Below, in pieces: positions 53,923 through 62,761 of a stretch of DNA of 64,000 nucleotides (positions are counted from its first letter, which is position 1; each line of letters starts with the position of its first letter). The notes beneath the pieces are model-generated. The model was not told where the DNA came from, searched no databases, and was given only the letters and a program-made list of their open reading frames with translations. Source of the stretch: Microbacterium sp. (lineage in GTDB: Bacteria > Actinomycetota > Actinomycetes > Actinomycetales > Microbacteriaceae); the NCBI GenBank assembly GCA_031277945.1, contig JAITLK010000002.1, forward strand, positions 558,001 through 622,000, given 5' to 3'. Made by a program: the position numbers and the translations under genes.

Positions 53923-55638
53923 CTACTTCGACGCGTCCCCGCCGATACGCAGGTCGAGCCGGAAATCGAGCGGGAAGTCGCCGAACAGCAGGCGCCCCGC
54001 CGCGTCGGCGGCGTCGCGGACCACCTGTGCCGCTGCATCGGCGAGGGACGTCGGAACGTGCAGCATGACTTCGTCGTGCAGGAAGAACGCCAGATGCGCG
54101 CGGGAGGAGAACACCGGGCCCGAGCTGGGGGCGACCTCGTCGTGCCGACCGTCCGGGAGCTTCTCCAAGCGGGTGCGGATCTCCGCGAGCCAGACCAGGG
54201 CCCACTCGGCTGCTGTGCCCTGAACGACGAAGTTGCGCGTGAACCGGCCGCGGTCCTTCGCCCACCGGCGGGCGCGCTCCTCGTCGCTGCCGCGCGCATC
54301 CGCGTCTGACGCCCGGCGCTGCGCCCCGATCCAGTCCTCACCGGGTGCCGGCGATGTCCGACCGAGCAGCGTCGAGACCTGCCCGCCGTCTTCACCGGTA
54401 CGGGCGGCGTCGTCGACGAGGGCCATGGCTCTCGGAAAAGCACGGCGAAGGCGCGGCACCAGCCGGCCCGCCTCTCCGGTCGTCGAGCCGTACATCGCCC
54501 CGAGCACAGCGATCTTCGCTTCCTGTCGCGTTGCGACGACGCCGGCTTCGACCAGTCCCGTATAGAGGTCGCGGCCGCGCGCGGCGTCGGCCATGGCGCG
54601 GTCGCCCGACAAGGCAGCCAGCACCCGTGGTTCCAGCTGGGAGACGTCCGCGAGCACGAGCGACCAGCCCGGATCAGGGCGGACGGCAGGGCGAAGCTGC
54701 CGGGGCAGCTGGAGCGCTCCGCCGCCCGCCGAGGCCCAGCGTCCCGTCACGACACCGCCGGGGATGTAGACGGGACGGAATCGTCCATCATGTACCCATT
54801 CAGTCAGCCAGGCACGGCCATTGGCACTCTGCAGGCGGGTAATCCGGCGGTACTCCAGCAGAGGCGCGATCGCGGGATGATCCACTTCCGCCAGCTCCCA
54901 CTTGCTGGTGGATTCGACGAGGATGCCCGCCCGATGCAGCCCACGCAGCAGCTTCGGCTGGCTGTCGAGGCTCAGCGCGGGATCGCCGAGCAGGTCGCGC
55001 ACCTGCGCGCCCAGCTCGGCGATACGCCGCGGCGTGCCGGTCGCATCGCGTGGTCCGAGTTCCTCATCGAGGATCGCTTCGTGGGTGGCCACATGCCAGG
55101 GAAGACCGGCTGCGCGCAGCTCGGCCGCGATCAGAGCGCCGGCGGACTCAGCCACCGTGAGCAGCCGCAGGCGGCCGTCCACGGCATCGAGAACCGCTCG
55201 CTGCCGGGCGAACTCCGCGAGAGCGTCGTCGATGGTGTGCGACACGCCGCGTGCCGTGTCGTCAAGGTCGAACAGGGCGGCTGCTCGGGGGGCCTCGACG
55301 TCCACCGGCGCATCCCATCCGGACGGTAGGCGCAGCGCCTGGGCCTCGGGGTGCGCGGCCGGAACCAGCACCGAGTCGCGGAGGATCGCGTGGCACAGGC
55401 GCAGATCGAGGCAGCGCTGGATGCGGACACCGGCCGCCAGGAGTTCGGGATACCAGTGGGCGGTGTCACTCCAGACCCATCGGGGGCGGGCGGACAGCTC
55501 GCGCTCTGCGATCCACTGCGGCAGTGCTGCACGGGTGAGGACGATGCGATCGACCTCGGCGTGGTCGCGGAGAGAGATCTCCACCGTGTCTCCGCGCGAG
55601 CCGATCACGGCCCAGGGCGCGGCGGTGGCTGTGGTCAT
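53923..55638 (-). CDS. Short family A DNA polymerase with degenerate 3'-5' exonuclease domain
   Basis: A 571-aa Pol I-like protein without a 5' nuclease domain. Polymerase motifs are motif A LVLADVSQLEPRVLAALSGD (catalytic Asp and Glu, with the usual Tyr replaced by Val), motif B RQEAKIAVLGAMYGSTTGEA (Arg, Lys and Tyr-Gly) and motif C FFLHDEVMLHVP (His-Asp-Glu). The first 190 residues resemble the exonuclease fold (DTAHWYPELLAAGVRIQRCLDLRL) but lack a DxE Exo I motif, so proofreading is doubtful. Database names call this group bifunctional exonuclease/polymerase. The ATG at 55638 was chosen because similarity begins there. A repair role beside a full PolA is inferred. Confidence 0.83.
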   Translation of the reverse strand: MTTATAAPWAVIGSRGDTVEISLRDHAEVDRIVLTRAALPQWIAERELSARPRWVWSDTAHWYPELLAAGVRIQRCLDLRLCHAILRDSVLVPAAHPEAQALRLPSGWDAPVDVEAPRAAALFDLDDTARGVSHTIDDALAEFARQRAVLDAVDGRLRLLTVAESAGALIAAELRAAGLPWHVATHEAILDEELGPRDATGTPRRIAELGAQVRDLLGDPALSLDSQPKLLRGLHRAGILVESTSKWELAEVDHPAIAPLLEYRRITRLQSANGRAWLTEWVHDGRFRPVYIPGGVVTGRWASAGGGALQLPRQLRPAVRPDPGWSLVLADVSQLEPRVLAALSGDRAMADAARGRDLYTGLVEAGVVATRQEAKIAVLGAMYGSTTGEAGRLVPRLRRAFPRAMALVDDAARTGEDGGQVSTLLGRTSPAPGEDWIGAQRRASDADARGSDEERARRWAKDRGRFTRNFVVQGTAAEWALVWLAEIRTRLEKLPDGRHDEVAPSSGPVFSSRAHLAFFLHDEVMLHVPTSLADAAAQVVRDAADAAGRLLFGDFPLDFRLDLRIGGDASK

Positions 55639-55654
55639 CGCCGCAGACGCGCGG

Positions 55655-56383
55655 TCACAGCCCCGACTCGTCAGTGCGAACGAGGATGGCACCGCACTGC
55701 GGGCAGAACACGACCTCGTCGGAAGCGGCGGCTGCCACCTCAGCCAGGTCGCTGCCGGCGAGCTCCATGCGGCACGCCTCACACATGCGCGCGCGCAGCA
55801 GACCAGCACCGGTGCCCGTGCGGGCGAGCCGGTCATACTGCGCCAGCAGCGCTTCCGGCACGGTTGCGGCCACGGCGTCACGATCCCGACGCAGCTGCTC
55901 CACCGCAGTCGTCGCGTCGGCAACCTGGGCCTTCGCCTCGGCGGTCAGACGCGATCCCTCCGCGTTCGTGCTCGCGATGATCGCCTCTTGCTCGGCTACG
56001 CCGGACTCCGCTGTCTCCAGCTTCTCCATCGCCTCGAGCTCCGCGTCCTCGAGGTCACTGAGTCGCTTGGCCAGACTGGCGATCTCGTTTTCGAGTGCGA
56101 CGGCCTCCTTGGCGGACGCGCTGGTCAACCGGTCCTTGTCGCGCTCACGGCGGGCCCGGGCGGTGGTGACGTCGGACTCGATACGGCCGATCTCCGCCTT
56201 GAGGTCGTCACGCACGCCGATGCGCTGCATGAGCTCCTGCGTCTGGGTGGCGCGCTGCGCGGCGAGTTCGGCGATCCGCGCCGTGTGCGCGGGATTCGTG
56301 CGCTGGTGCTCAGCGTGCTTCAGGCGGCGGTCGATGTCCGCCACGTCGAGAAGGATGCGCTGGTCTGCCTGGCTCGCTTTCAC
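55655..56383 (-). CDS. Coiled-coil zinc-ribbon protein (C4-type, CT398/DUF164-like)
   Basis: A 242-aa cytoplasmic protein. About 180 residues form a long antiparallel coiled coil rich in Glu, Ala, Arg and Leu. A C-terminal zinc ribbon follows with CEAC (residues near 203-206) and CPQC (near 229-232). The segment LLRARMCEACRMELAG is the family hallmark. Homologues bind or bridge macromolecules, but no enzymatic function is established. It is 17 bp upstream of the polymerase gene on the same strand and so probably co-transcribed with it. Confidence 0.87.
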   Translation of the reverse strand: MKASQADQRILLDVADIDRRLKHAEHQRTNPAHTARIAELAAQRATQTQELMQRIGVRDDLKAEIGRIESDVTTARARRERDKDRLTSASAKEAVALENEIASLAKRLSDLEDAELEAMEKLETAESGVAEQEAIIASTNAEGSRLTAEAKAQVADATTAVEQLRRDRDAVAATVPEALLAQYDRLARTGTGAGLLRARMCEACRMELAGSDLAEVAAAASDEVVFCPQCGAILVRTDESGL

Positions 56384-56412
56384 TCCACCAATCTACCGTG
56401 CGAGCGCGCCTC

Positions 56413-57072
56413 TCACCCCTCGGCGAGGATCTCGTCGACGCTGCCGAGGATCGGCTCGTCCCCATCGATCACGGCGCGCACGATCGCGTTGATTGCGAAT
56501 GCGCTCGCGCGGCCGAGATCCACCTCCCCCGGCGCATGCAACCACTGCACCTGGAGTCCGTCCATCACGCCGAGGATGGCGACGGCGGCGTCTGCAACGA
56601 CGGCGCTGTCCGCGACGCCGCGCTCGGCACACATCTCGGTGAACGCATCCGCGATCTCACATCGCAGCGTGGCGTAGCGGCTCGCGAAGAACTCGCGAGC
56701 GGGATGTTCCTCCGTGACCGACTCCCCCGACAGCACGACGAACGCCTGAACGATTCCGGCGCGGCGGGCATTGGAGAACGCGGTGCGGATGAGATGGCGG
56801 AAGAGGTCGATCCCTCCGGGGATGTGCTGCTCTGCGAGGTGTTCCACGTCGCTGCGGTCGCGGAACGTGAGTACGTCCAGCAGGAGCTGATCCTTGGAGC
56901 CGAAGTGATGCAGGATGCCCGCGTGTGTCATCCCGACCTGCTCGGCGATGTCCGCAAGCGTGCCGCCGGCATAACCCTTGGCGCCGAAGACCTCGGTAGC
57001 TGCGCGCAGGATGTCCCGTCGCTTCTCCAAGGTCTCGGGACGCGGCTTCGTGGCCCTCTTCGCTGCCGCCAT
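56413..57072 (-). CDS. TetR-family transcriptional regulator
   Basis: A 219-aa repressor. The N-terminal helix-turn-helix is TLEKRRDILRAATEVFGAKGYAGGTLADIAEQVGMTHAGILHHFGSK (about 14-60), and the rest is a helical ligand-binding domain. The ATG at 57072 was chosen, with GGGAG six bases upstream, over frames at 57078 and 57096. It is divergent from the sugar/peptide importer operon with 185 bp between starts, and the palindrome at 57159-57174 lies between them, so it probably represses that operon until a sugar or peptide ligand binds. The ligand is unknown. Confidence 0.88.
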   Translation of the reverse strand: MAAAKRATKPRPETLEKRRDILRAATEVFGAKGYAGGTLADIAEQVGMTHAGILHHFGSKDQLLLDVLTFRDRSDVEHLAEQHIPGGIDLFRHLIRTAFSNARRAGIVQAFVVLSGESVTEEHPAREFFASRYATLRCEIADAFTEMCAERGVADSAVVADAAVAILGVMDGLQVQWLHAPGEVDLGRASAFAINAIVRAVIDGDEPILGSVDEILAEG

Positions 57073-57147
57073 CGACATCTCCCATCTGACGCGCACCGGC
57101 GCGGCACGTCATTCTCCCGCAGGACTCCGACGTGTCCTAATCGCGAC

Positions 57148-57177
57148 TTGCACACTTACTTACTTGTGAGTAAGGAT
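57148..57177 (+). promoter_or_regulatory. Promoter and TetR-type operator of the importer/GH3 operon
   Basis: A -35-like TTGCAC (57148-57153) and -10-like TAAGGAT (57171-57177) are 17 bp apart. The palindrome CTTACT-tgtg-AGTAAG (57159-57174) fills the spacer and covers the -10, a typical repressor placement. It faces the lipoprotein gene and is close to the TetR start on the other side. Confidence 0.6.
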
Positions 57178-57257
57178 ATCTCAGCACCGCGATGCGCCCT
57201 TGCGCAGCGCAGATCACCGCCCGACAGCGATGCCGGGCCTTGAACAAGGAGACAGCA

Positions 57258-58937
57258 GTGAGGCTGAAGTCCAAGCTCGCAGCGGCAGCGCTCGGCGCCG
57301 CACTCATGGTGACAACGCTGGCGGGATGCTCCGCCGGCGATTCCGGCGGGAACAACGGCTCCGAGGGCGCAGGCTCGGGTGCACCGCTCACCATCGCCAA
57401 ACCCGACGGGTCGATCTCGACCGAGTCGAACAACCCGTGGATTCCGGACTCCTCCGCAAACCGCCTCGGCTACATCAACGCGATGCTGGAGCCCCTCGGA
57501 ATCGTCAGCCTGATCGATCCCACCAAGCCGACGGAACCGTGGCTCGCCCAGGAGATCACCTGGGCCGACGACTACAAGTCGGTCACCCTCACGGCCCGCG
57601 ACGGCGTCACCTGGAGCGACGGAGAGCCCTTCACAGCCGACGACATCGCCTACACATTCACCCAGCTGCGCGACGTCGAGGGCCTCGACAACTCCGCGCT
57701 CGGGCTCACCGACATCACCGTGGACGGCAGCACCGTCACGCTGGGCTTCGAGAACTCCATGTTCGCGAAGCAGGACAAGGTGCTGCACAAGCTGATCGTG
57801 CCGCGTCACATCTTCGAGAAGTCCTCCGACGTCACCACCGACACCTTCACGGACTTGGTGGGCACCGGGCCCTACGTGCTGTCGAACTGGACGACGGAAT
57901 CCATCGAGCTGACAGCCCGCTCGGACTACTGGGGCGGTACGCCGGCAGCGCCGACGCTGTACTACGTCTCCTACAACGACAACACCGCTCTGACCACGGC
58001 GCTCGCCAACGGCGATGCGGACTGGGCGCAGTCCTTCATCCCGAACGTCCAGGACGCCTACCTCAACAAGGACAAGGAGCACAACGTGTACTGGGCCCCC
58101 GCGGGCCTGGCGATCGACACGATGTTCCTCAACACGACCAAGGCACCGTTCGACGACCTCGCCTTCCGTCAGGCGGTGAACGCCGTCGTCGACCGCGAGA
58201 AGCACCAGTCGATCGCCCGCGAGGGAGGCGTTCCGGAGCTCACCTCCGTCACCGGCCTGCCGACCCCCGCCGGTGACGCCTTCATCGCCCCGGACTACGC
58301 AGACTCGTCATACAAGGTCGATGTCGACGCCGCGAAGAAGATCCTGACCGATGCCGGCTACACCTACGACGGCGACACGCTCGTGGGCAAGGACGGAAAG
58401 CCGGTGACCTTCACCCTGAGCGTCCCGCAGGGCTGGAACGACTATGTCACCGGCATCATGCTCATCAGCGACGAGCTCAAAGCCATCGGCGTGGAGGCGA
58501 AGGTGGACACCCCCGACGCCGACACCTGGTGGGCGAACAAGGAGAAGGGCGACTTCGACGCCATCCTGCATTGGACCGATACCGGTGCCACGCCGTACGA
58601 CTTGTACAGCGACATCATGGACGGCCGCTGGCTGAAGCCGATCGGCGAGAACGCGTCGTACAACTTCGGTCGGTTCGACAATGCCGAGGCCACCAGTGCG
58701 CTCAACGCGTATGCGAACGCCACGGACGACGCCACCCGCACGGCGGCACTCGCCACCATCGAGAAGATCTTCGTGGAGCAGGTACCCGCCATCCCCGTCG
58801 GGACACGTCCGTTCATCAGCCAGTACAACACGCGCTCGTACGTCGGCTGGCCCGACGACGCGAACCCCTACGTCCCGGCCGATCCGACGCAGCCCACCGC
58901 GGTGAAGATCCTCATGAGTCTCACGCCTGCGAAGTGA
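57258..58937 (+). CDS. Family 5 ABC substrate-binding lipoprotein (peptide/oligosaccharide)
   Basis: A 559-aa extracellular receptor of the OppA/DppA superfamily. The signal peptide ends in lipobox LAGC. Family strands include WLAQEITWADDYKSVTLTARDGVTWSDGEPFTADDIAYTF and LVGTGPYVLSNWTTESIELTARSDYWGG, with DLAFRQAVNAVVDREKH further on. The GTG start at 57258 was chosen because AAGGAG lies six bases upstream and the signal peptide begins there. Its operon contains a GH3 glycosidase, so the ligand is more likely a beta-linked oligosaccharide such as cellobiose than a peptide. This is inferred by analogy with Opp-type sugar importers of Thermotoga. Confidence 0.87.
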   Translation: MRLKSKLAAAALGAALMVTTLAGCSAGDSGGNNGSEGAGSGAPLTIAKPDGSISTESNNPWIPDSSANRLGYINAMLEPLGIVSLIDPTKPTEPWLAQEITWADDYKSVTLTARDGVTWSDGEPFTADDIAYTFTQLRDVEGLDNSALGLTDITVDGSTVTLGFENSMFAKQDKVLHKLIVPRHIFEKSSDVTTDTFTDLVGTGPYVLSNWTTESIELTARSDYWGGTPAAPTLYYVSYNDNTALTTALANGDADWAQSFIPNVQDAYLNKDKEHNVYWAPAGLAIDTMFLNTTKAPFDDLAFRQAVNAVVDREKHQSIAREGGVPELTSVTGLPTPAGDAFIAPDYADSSYKVDVDAAKKILTDAGYTYDGDTLVGKDGKPVTFTLSVPQGWNDYVTGIMLISDELKAIGVEAKVDTPDADTWWANKEKGDFDAILHWTDTGATPYDLYSDIMDGRWLKPIGENASYNFGRFDNAEATSALNAYANATDDATRTAALATIEKIFVEQVPAIPVGTRPFISQYNTRSYVGWPDDANPYVPADPTQPTAVKILMSLTPAK

Positions 58938-58942
58938 CCCAC

Positions 58943-58974
58943 GAGGCGGGGCGGCACCCTCGCCGCCCCGCCTC
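58943..58974 (+). terminator. Intercistronic stem-loop between the binding-protein and ATPase genes
   Basis: A perfect 12-bp stem (gaggcggggcgg, 58943-58954, with 58963-58974) with an 8-base loop starts five bases after the lipoprotein stop. It lacks a U tract and lies inside an operon. A partial terminator or 3' RNA stabiliser that keeps the binding protein more abundant than the membrane parts is likely. Confidence 0.6.
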
Positions 58975-59003
58975 CCCCTCTCCAGCCACGACACGGGACT
59001 CCC

Positions 59004-59870
59004 ATGACGAATGACACCCTGCTGACGGTCAGCGACTTCTCCGTCACCTATGACGTCGACCCACCCGTCGACGCTGTGCGTGACGTCTCACTCAGCCTGG
59101 CGCGCGGCGAGATCCTCGGCCTCGCGGGCGAATCCGGCTGCGGCAAGACCACCCTCGCCTACGGCATCCAGCGGCTGCTCAAGGCGCCCGCGGTCATCAC
59201 CAACGGCCGCGTGACCTTCCACGACGCCGATGACGGAGACGTCGACGTGCTCTCGCTGAGCGTTGCAGAGATGCGCGCGTTTCGCTGGGACAAGGCGTCG
59301 ATGGTGTTCCAGGGAGCCATGAACGCCCTCAACCCGGTGATGAGCATCGGCAGACAGCTGGGCGACGTCTTCACCACACACCGCCGGGGCATGAGCCGGG
59401 GCGAGCGCATCCGCGAGTGCGGCGACCTCCTGGAGATCGTCGGGGTAGGACGCGAGCGACTGCGCTCGTACCCGCACGAGCTCTCCGGTGGCATGCGCCA
59501 GCGCGTGATGATCGCGATGGCCCTCGCCCTCAAGCCCCAGTTGATGATCATGGACGAGCCCACGACGGCCCTCGACGTCCTGGTCCAGCGCGAGATCCTG
59601 CAGCAGATCTCGGAACTGCGACACGAGTTCGGCTTCTCCGTCATCTTCATCACGCACGATCTCCCCCTGCTGTTGGAGATCTCCGACCGCATCGCGATCA
59701 TGCGGGAGGGGCGGATCGTCGAACTGAACACCGCCGAGCGCATCTATCGCTCACCCGAGCACGAGTACACGCGGCGTCTGCTGTCGTCGTTTCCCAGCCT
59801 CACCGGCGAGCGCGGCGACTTCGTGCGCGGCACCGGCGCCGTCGCGGAGAATCCGGAGGCACAGAAGTGA
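59004..59870 (+). CDS. OppD-like ABC transporter ATP-binding protein
   Basis: A 288-aa ATPase of the peptide/nickel/oligosaccharide importer group. Walker A GESGCGKT, the Q-loop in MVFQGAMNALNPVM, signature LSGGMRQR, Walker B LMIMDEPTTALD and switch His in FITHDLPLLLEIS are all present. EHEYTRRLLSSFPSL is the typical OligoHPY-like tail, but the C-terminus is shorter than in OppD proteins (usually 320-350 aa). Its stop overlaps the next ATPase gene by GTGA. It should pair with the OppF-like subunit to power the two permeases. Confidence 0.92.
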   Translation: MTNDTLLTVSDFSVTYDVDPPVDAVRDVSLSLARGEILGLAGESGCGKTTLAYGIQRLLKAPAVITNGRVTFHDADDGDVDVLSLSVAEMRAFRWDKASMVFQGAMNALNPVMSIGRQLGDVFTTHRRGMSRGERIRECGDLLEIVGVGRERLRSYPHELSGGMRQRVMIAMALALKPQLMIMDEPTTALDVLVQREILQQISELRHEFGFSVIFITHDLPLLLEISDRIAIMREGRIVELNTAERIYRSPEHEYTRRLLSSFPSLTGERGDFVRGTGAVAENPEAQK

Positions 59871-60682
59871 CAACGCTCGAAGTGAAGAACCTCGTCAAGC
59901 GATACCGCGTACGCGGCACCGGCGACATGCGCGCCCTCGACGACGTGAGCTTCACGCTCACCAGCGGCCAGACGATCGCTCTGGTCGGCCAGTCCGGCTC
60001 CGGCAAATCGACGATCGCCAAGATCCTCACCCAGCTGGAGCGTCCGACCTCCGGCCAGGTTCTGCTGGACGGCAAGCCGGTCCCCCGCCATGGCGCCGGC
60101 CTTCGCCGATACCGACAGCAACTGCGGATGGTCTTCCAGGACCCCTTCGCCTCGCTGAATCCTTACCACACGATCCGGTACCACATCGAGCGTCCGCTGC
60201 GCCTGGACTCGGTCGTCCCGAACGACCAGATCGAGCAGGAAGTACGCCGTCTCCTCGCCCGTGTGCGGCTCGACGTCGACAGCGCCATCGACCGACGACC
60301 CCATGAGCTGTCCGGCGGTCAGCGCCAGCGCGTCGCGATCGCGCGGGCGCTCGCGTCACGCCCTGCCCTGCTCGTCGCGGACGAGCCCGTCTCGATGCTC
60401 GACGTCTCGATCCGGCTCGGAGTACTGAACCTGCTCGCCGATCTGCAGCGCGAGAGCGATCTGGGAGTGCTGTACATCACTCACGACCTCGCCACGGCGC
60501 GTCACTTCTCTGACGAGATCATGGTGCTCAACCGCGGTCGAGTGGTCGAACACGGCCCGGCCGACGACGTGATCCTGAGACCGCAGAACGACTACACGCG
60601 GCAGTTGCGGGATGCCTCCCCCGATCCCGAACGGCACTTCGCCGGCCCAACCGACACCGACCTGAACCACGCCGGGAGCTGA
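59867..60682 (+). CDS. OppF-like ABC transporter ATP-binding protein
   Basis: A 271-aa ATPase, the second NTPase of the importer. Walker A GQSGSGKS, the Q-loop MVFQDPFASLNPYHT, signature LSGGQRQRVAIARAL, Walker B LLVADEPVSMLD and switch His in YITHDLATARHFSDEI are intact. It starts at GTG overlapping the upstream stop (GTGA). A longer open frame from 59417 has no similarity and was rejected. The permease gene follows three bases after the stop. Confidence 0.92.
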   Translation: MTTLEVKNLVKRYRVRGTGDMRALDDVSFTLTSGQTIALVGQSGSGKSTIAKILTQLERPTSGQVLLDGKPVPRHGAGLRRYRQQLRMVFQDPFASLNPYHTIRYHIERPLRLDSVVPNDQIEQEVRRLLARVRLDVDSAIDRRPHELSGGQRQRVAIARALASRPALLVADEPVSMLDVSIRLGVLNLLADLQRESDLGVLYITHDLATARHFSDEIMVLNRGRVVEHGPADDVILRPQNDYTRQLRDASPDPERHFAGPTDTDLNHAGS

Positions 60683-60685
60683 GCC

Positions 60686-61672
60686 GTGATCATCTTCATC
60701 CTGCGCCGCGCGGCATTCTACCTGTTCACGGCCTGGGCCGCCATCACCATCAACTTCATCCTGCCCCGGCTGATGAAGGGCGATCCGATCAGCGCCTATC
60801 TGCTGAAGAACCAGGGCCGTGTGTCGCCCGAGGCCATCGAGTCCCTGAAGGTCCTCTTCGGCCTGGATCAGAACCGCTCCCTGGTGGAGCAATACGTCGA
60901 CTATTGGGGACTGCTCCTGCGCGGCGACCTCGGTCAGTCGTTCTCACGCGGGCTGGCACCGGTCACCGAAGTCATCGCGGCCGCGGTGCCGTGGACGGTA
61001 GGCCTCGTCGGCATCGCCACGATCATCTCCTTCGTCCTCGGCACCACCGTCGGCGCCGTGATCGGCTGGCGACGGGGCGGCCGCGGGGAGATCGTCGTCC
61101 CGATCGCTCAGTTCTTCGCCACGGTGCCGTATTTCTGGCTCGGCCTCATCGCCATCGCCGTCTTCTCCTCCACGCTGGGGTGGCTACCGGCCTCCCATGC
61201 CTACGACAAGGGCGCACGCCCCGCCTTCACACTCGAGTTCATCGGGCAGATCATCGTGCACGGCACGCTGCCGGCGCTGACCATCGTGATCTCATCGCTC
61301 GGCGGGTGGATCCTGGGGATGCGCAACATGATGGTGACCGTCCTCGACGAGGACTACATCACCGTCGCCGAGGCCAAGGGGCTCACGCCACGCCGGGTCC
61401 TCGTGGCCTACGCCGCCCGCAATGCCGTGCTCCCCCAGCTGTCGAGCTTCGCGCTCTCCCTGGGGTTCATCGTCGGCGGCACCCTCGTGATGGAGCTGGT
61501 GTTCTCCTACCCGGGAGTCGGCAAGCTGCTGCTCGACGCGACGAACGCCAAGGACTACCCCCTGATGCAGGGCGTGTTCCTGATCATCACACTGACCGTC
61601 CTGGTCGCGAACATCCTCGCCGACATCGCGTACGCGGTCCTTGATCCGCGCACCCGACAGATGGAGTCCTGA
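60686..61672 (+). CDS. OppB-like ABC transporter permease
   Basis: A 328-aa membrane subunit of the oligosaccharide/peptide importer. It has six membrane helices in the OppB pattern, with a large outer loop after the first helix (LMKGDPISAYLLKNQGRVSP and so on). The EAA coupling motif is AEAKGLTPRRVLVAYAARNAVLP, and GFIVGGTLVMELVFSYPGVGKLLLDA follows. The GTG start lies three bases after the OppF stop. The next permease begins one base after its own stop, so the two are made together and should form the heterodimeric pore. Confidence 0.93.
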   Translation: MIIFILRRAAFYLFTAWAAITINFILPRLMKGDPISAYLLKNQGRVSPEAIESLKVLFGLDQNRSLVEQYVDYWGLLLRGDLGQSFSRGLAPVTEVIAAAVPWTVGLVGIATIISFVLGTTVGAVIGWRRGGRGEIVVPIAQFFATVPYFWLGLIAIAVFSSTLGWLPASHAYDKGARPAFTLEFIGQIIVHGTLPALTIVISSLGGWILGMRNMMVTVLDEDYITVAEAKGLTPRRVLVAYAARNAVLPQLSSFALSLGFIVGGTLVMELVFSYPGVGKLLLDATNAKDYPLMQGVFLIITLTVLVANILADIAYAVLDPRTRQMES

Positions 61673-61673
61673 C

Positions 61674-62699
61674 ATGACCGATGCACCCCCGTCGACGCGC
61701 ACCCTCGCCACCGACCGCGCCCGTGCCACGGATCCGAGCCGATCGTTCCTCGCTCGCGTCGGAACCTCGTTCGCGATGTTTCGCAATGCCAAGTCCGTCA
61801 CCGGGCTGATCATCATCGGCGTGTTCGTGCTGGTGGCGATCTTCGGCGACCTGCTGGCACCGTACGGTCCCCTCGACAAGGACTTCACGGCGCTCAAGCA
61901 GCCGCCGTCCAGCGCCCACTGGCTCGGCACCACGCACATGGGCGAGGACGTCCTCAGCCAGCTGATCTACGGCACGCGCGGTGTCATCGTGGTGGGCTTC
62001 CTCGCCGGTGTGCTCGCCACCGTCGTGGCCGTGCTCATCGGTGTGATCGCCGGCTATGTGTCCGGGTGGGTCGGGGAGAGCCTGTCCGCGCTGACGAACG
62101 TGTTCCTCGTGATCCCAGGTCTGCCCCTCATGATCATCGTGGCCTCGCAGTTCGAGAACCCGTCGCTGATCCTGGTGGCGAGCGTGCTGGCCATCACGGG
62201 CTGGGCGTGGGGAGCTCGCGTGCTGCGCGGGCAGACCATGTCCTTGCGCAACCGTGACTTCATCCAGGCGGCGAAGGCGAATGGCGAATCGCTCTGGCGG
62301 ATCATCACGGTGGAGATGCTCCCCAACCTCATCGCGATCATCGCGTCCAGCTTCGTGGGCACGGTCACGGCCGCAGTCCTCGGGCTGACGACGCTCGCCT
62401 TCATCGGCGTGATCCCGATCACCAACCTCAACTGGGGCACGATCCTGTTCTGGGCGCAGCAGAACGGCGCGTTCCCCGGGTTCTGGTGGTGGTACGTGCC
62501 CGCCGGCCTCTGCATCGCGATCCTCGGGATGGCGCTCTCGCTGGTGAACTTCGGTATCGACGAATACGTCAATCCGCGGCTGAGGTCGGCTGGTGAGCGG
62601 GCGCGCGCGATGCGGCGCAAGGGCCTGAACCCGTCGTCGGGTGTCACCGTGGTGCGCGAGAATGCCACGTCCGACGCGCCCGCCCCCTCCTCCCCGTGA
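61674..62699 (+). CDS. OppC-like ABC transporter permease
   Basis: A 341-aa second pore subunit. A polar N-terminus of about 45 residues, typical of OppC, precedes the first helix (TGLIIIGVFVLVAIFGDLLAPYG). A periplasm-facing loop ends in HWLGTTHMGEDVLSQLIYGTR, the OppC hallmark, and the EAA motif is AAKANGESLWRIITVEMLPNL. The C-terminal GIDEYVNPRLR is also typical. The ATG at 61674 was chosen over 61641 because it follows the OppB stop directly. The GH3 gene follows 62 bp later. Confidence 0.93.
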   Translation: MTDAPPSTRTLATDRARATDPSRSFLARVGTSFAMFRNAKSVTGLIIIGVFVLVAIFGDLLAPYGPLDKDFTALKQPPSSAHWLGTTHMGEDVLSQLIYGTRGVIVVGFLAGVLATVVAVLIGVIAGYVSGWVGESLSALTNVFLVIPGLPLMIIVASQFENPSLILVASVLAITGWAWGARVLRGQTMSLRNRDFIQAAKANGESLWRIITVEMLPNLIAIIASSFVGTVTAAVLGLTTLAFIGVIPITNLNWGTILFWAQQNGAFPGFWWWYVPAGLCIAILGMALSLVNFGIDEYVNPRLRSAGERARAMRRKGLNPSSGVTVVRENATSDAPAPSSP

Positions 62700-62761
62700 C
62701 ACGCTGCAGCACAACCTCTGAACATGCGCGCTCCTGCGGGAGCACCGACAAGGAGTCCCTC

